Part shown: positions 6,546 through 7,550 of the stretch, one piece after another
Layout of the letters: each line of letters starts with the position of its first letter
How positions within the stretch are numbered: the stretch's first letter is position 1
Origin: Spirochaetaceae bacterium
GTDB lineage: Bacteria > Spirochaetota > Spirochaetia > Treponematales > Breznakiellaceae
NCBI GenBank assembly: GCA_031290405.1
Contig: JAITNO010000176.1
Span: forward strand, 1 to 7,550
DNA: 7,550 nucleotides
Direction: 5' to 3'
Made by a program: the position numbers and the translations under genes
Notes under the pieces: model-generated
The model's input: the letters and a program-made list of their open reading frames with translations, nothing else
Database searches by the model: none
What the model was told of the DNA's origin: nothing

Positions 6546-7550
6546 TCAGCGTTTCCCTAAAGCCCCCCGCAGCGCCGCCAGCGCGCGGTCGACGCGAGCC
6601 TCACAGACCGCCGCGCCGAGCAGACGCACAGAGCCAAAGAGCGGAGGACTGACGCGGGCGCCGGTAATCGCAAGGCGGAGCGGCATCAAAAGATCGCCCA
6701 GCTTAACCCCCTCCCGTTCCGCCGTCGCCTTTGCCAACCCCTCGTCCCCCGCCTCGTCCGTCCCCGCCATCGGGCCGACTATCTCTCTCCCCATCGACAA
6801 AAGGCCCAGCGCCGCCTCAAGCGACGACTTCTTCGGGATAAACTCTTCCGCCGCAGGAACAGCCGGTTCCGCGAAGAGGTACCCCAACTTCTGCGGAACG
6901 TCGGTCAAAAAGACGGCGCGTTCCTGGACCAGCGGCATCGCCCGCACAAACAGATCCTTCTGCTCCGCGCTCGGGCCGCCGCCGCCGAACAAACCCATCT
7001 CCACCGCGAAGGGCAGCGCCGCCTGTGCAAGCGCAGCCCCATCCATCATCCTAATATACTGAGCGTTATACCACTCAAGCTTCTTGTAATCAAAGATCGC
7101 CTGAGCCTTGTTCAGCTTATCCAGACTAAACAGCCCCGCCAATTCCGCAAGCGAATAAACCTCCTTGCCCTCCTCGTATGACGCGCCGAGCAGCGCCATA
7201 TAGTTTATCAACGCCGCGGGAAGAAACCCCCTTTTACGGAACTCGTCAATGCTCGTCGCCCCGTGCCGCTTCGACAACTTCTTGCCGTCCGGCCCCATCA
7301 CCATGGGAAGATGGCAAAACTCCGGCGGCTCCCATCCAAACGCCTCGTAGAGGATGATGTGCATCGGCGTCGACGAAAGCCATTCCTGCGCGCGAAGCAC
7401 CGCGCCAATCCCCATCAGATGATCGTCCACAACATTCGCAAGATGATACGTCGGGAACCCATCGGACTTTAACAAAACAGGGTCGGGACTCACGTCGTCG
7501 TTCTTCCATTCAACCACACCTAAGAGCGCGTCCCGAAAACGCGTCGACCC
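6546..7550 (-). CDS. gltX: Glutamyl-tRNA synthetase, C-terminal part (5' end outside window)
   Basis: This class I aminoacyl-tRNA synthetase charges tRNA-Glu (in some bacteria also tRNA-Gln) with glutamate in the cytoplasm. The 334 visible residues start in the catalytic domain and run to the TGA at 6546-6548. Recognisable blocks are STRFRDALLG at the window edge, LLKSDGFPTYHLANVVDDH, EWLSSTPMH, YEAFGWEPP and LPMVMGPDGKKLSKRHG. The KMSKS-class loop is KLSKR at 7266-7280. The rest is the helical anticodon-binding part, ending in the family-typical KLGDLLMPLRLAITG and a short GKR tail. Most GluRS are near 480-500 residues, so about 150 residues including the HIGH motif lie beyond the right edge. 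The frame stays open to 7550, so the GTG at 7515-7517 is internal (GVVEW), not the start. It converges with tamB, and its promoter is out of view. Codon endings are G/T-rich on its own strand, like the EEP gene. Confidence 0.95.
   Translation of the reverse strand, partial: GSTRFRDALLGVVEWKNDDVSPDPVLLKSDGFPTYHLANVVDDHLMGIGAVLRAQEWLSSTPMHIILYEAFGWEPPEFCHLPMVMGPDGKKLSKRHGATSIDEFRKRGFLPAALINYMALLGASYEEGKEVYSLAELAGLFSLDKLNKAQAIFDYKKLEWYNAQYIRMMDGAALAQAALPFAVEMGLFGGGGPSAEQKDLFVRAMPLVQERAVFLTDVPQKLGYLFAEPAVPAAEEFIPKKSSLEAALGLLSMGREIVGPMAGTDEAGDEGLAKATAEREGVKLGDLLMPLRLAITGARVSPPLFGSVRLLGAAVCEARVDRALAALRGALGKR

Noticed and set aside
7515..7517. GTG as the start of gltX
   Set aside because: The frame remains open to the window edge and the upstream residues (STRFRDALLG) fit the GluRS family, so the true start is outside the window.

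Overview
The window reads as a chromosomal piece of a GC-rich, double-membraned (diderm) bacterium. A spirochaete of the Treponema lineage is my best guess, not a firm assignment. It rests on the general look of the glutamyl-tRNA synthetase segment, a loose spirochaete-style lipobox, and a TamB protein, which implies an outer membrane. No rRNA or tRNA gene and no CRISPR array is visible, and I see no transposase or phage gene.

Layout: (1) Positions 1-656 hold no convincing gene. They are built of GC-rich repeats: two sets of 21-bp tandem units (4-66 and 80-142), a strong hairpin (50-81), a G6/C6 hairpin (385-404) and a diverged 95-bp tandem duplication (417-606) that carries small hairpins. 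(2) 657-1724 (+) encodes a putative lipoprotein of the endonuclease/exonuclease/phosphatase (EEP) fold, preceded by a near-perfect Shine-Dalgarno. (3) 1725-1842 is a short gap with a run of nine Gs and a weak promoter candidate. (4) 1843-6312 (+) encodes a 1489-residue TamB-family protein (inner-membrane anchor, long periplasmic body, conserved C-terminal TamB domain). (5) 6313-6545, between convergent genes, carries eight perfect copies and one degenerate copy of a 19-bp palindrome-containing repeat with 3-4 bp spacers. (6) 6546-7550 (-) is the C-terminal two thirds of glutamyl-tRNA synthetase, gltX, running off the right edge.

Functionally, TamB belongs to envelope biogenesis, and the EEP lipoprotein would also sit in the envelope. 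gltX is an unrelated housekeeping gene of translation. The three genes do not form an obvious pathway.

The observations most worth a second look are the 19-bp array between tamB and gltX and a reversal of GC skew inside tamB. The + strand goes from strongly G-rich to strongly C-rich although gene direction does not change. Together with the convergent gene order, this would fit a replication-terminus-like replichore boundary. The small hairpins with three-base loops that recur across the window may be a related theme.
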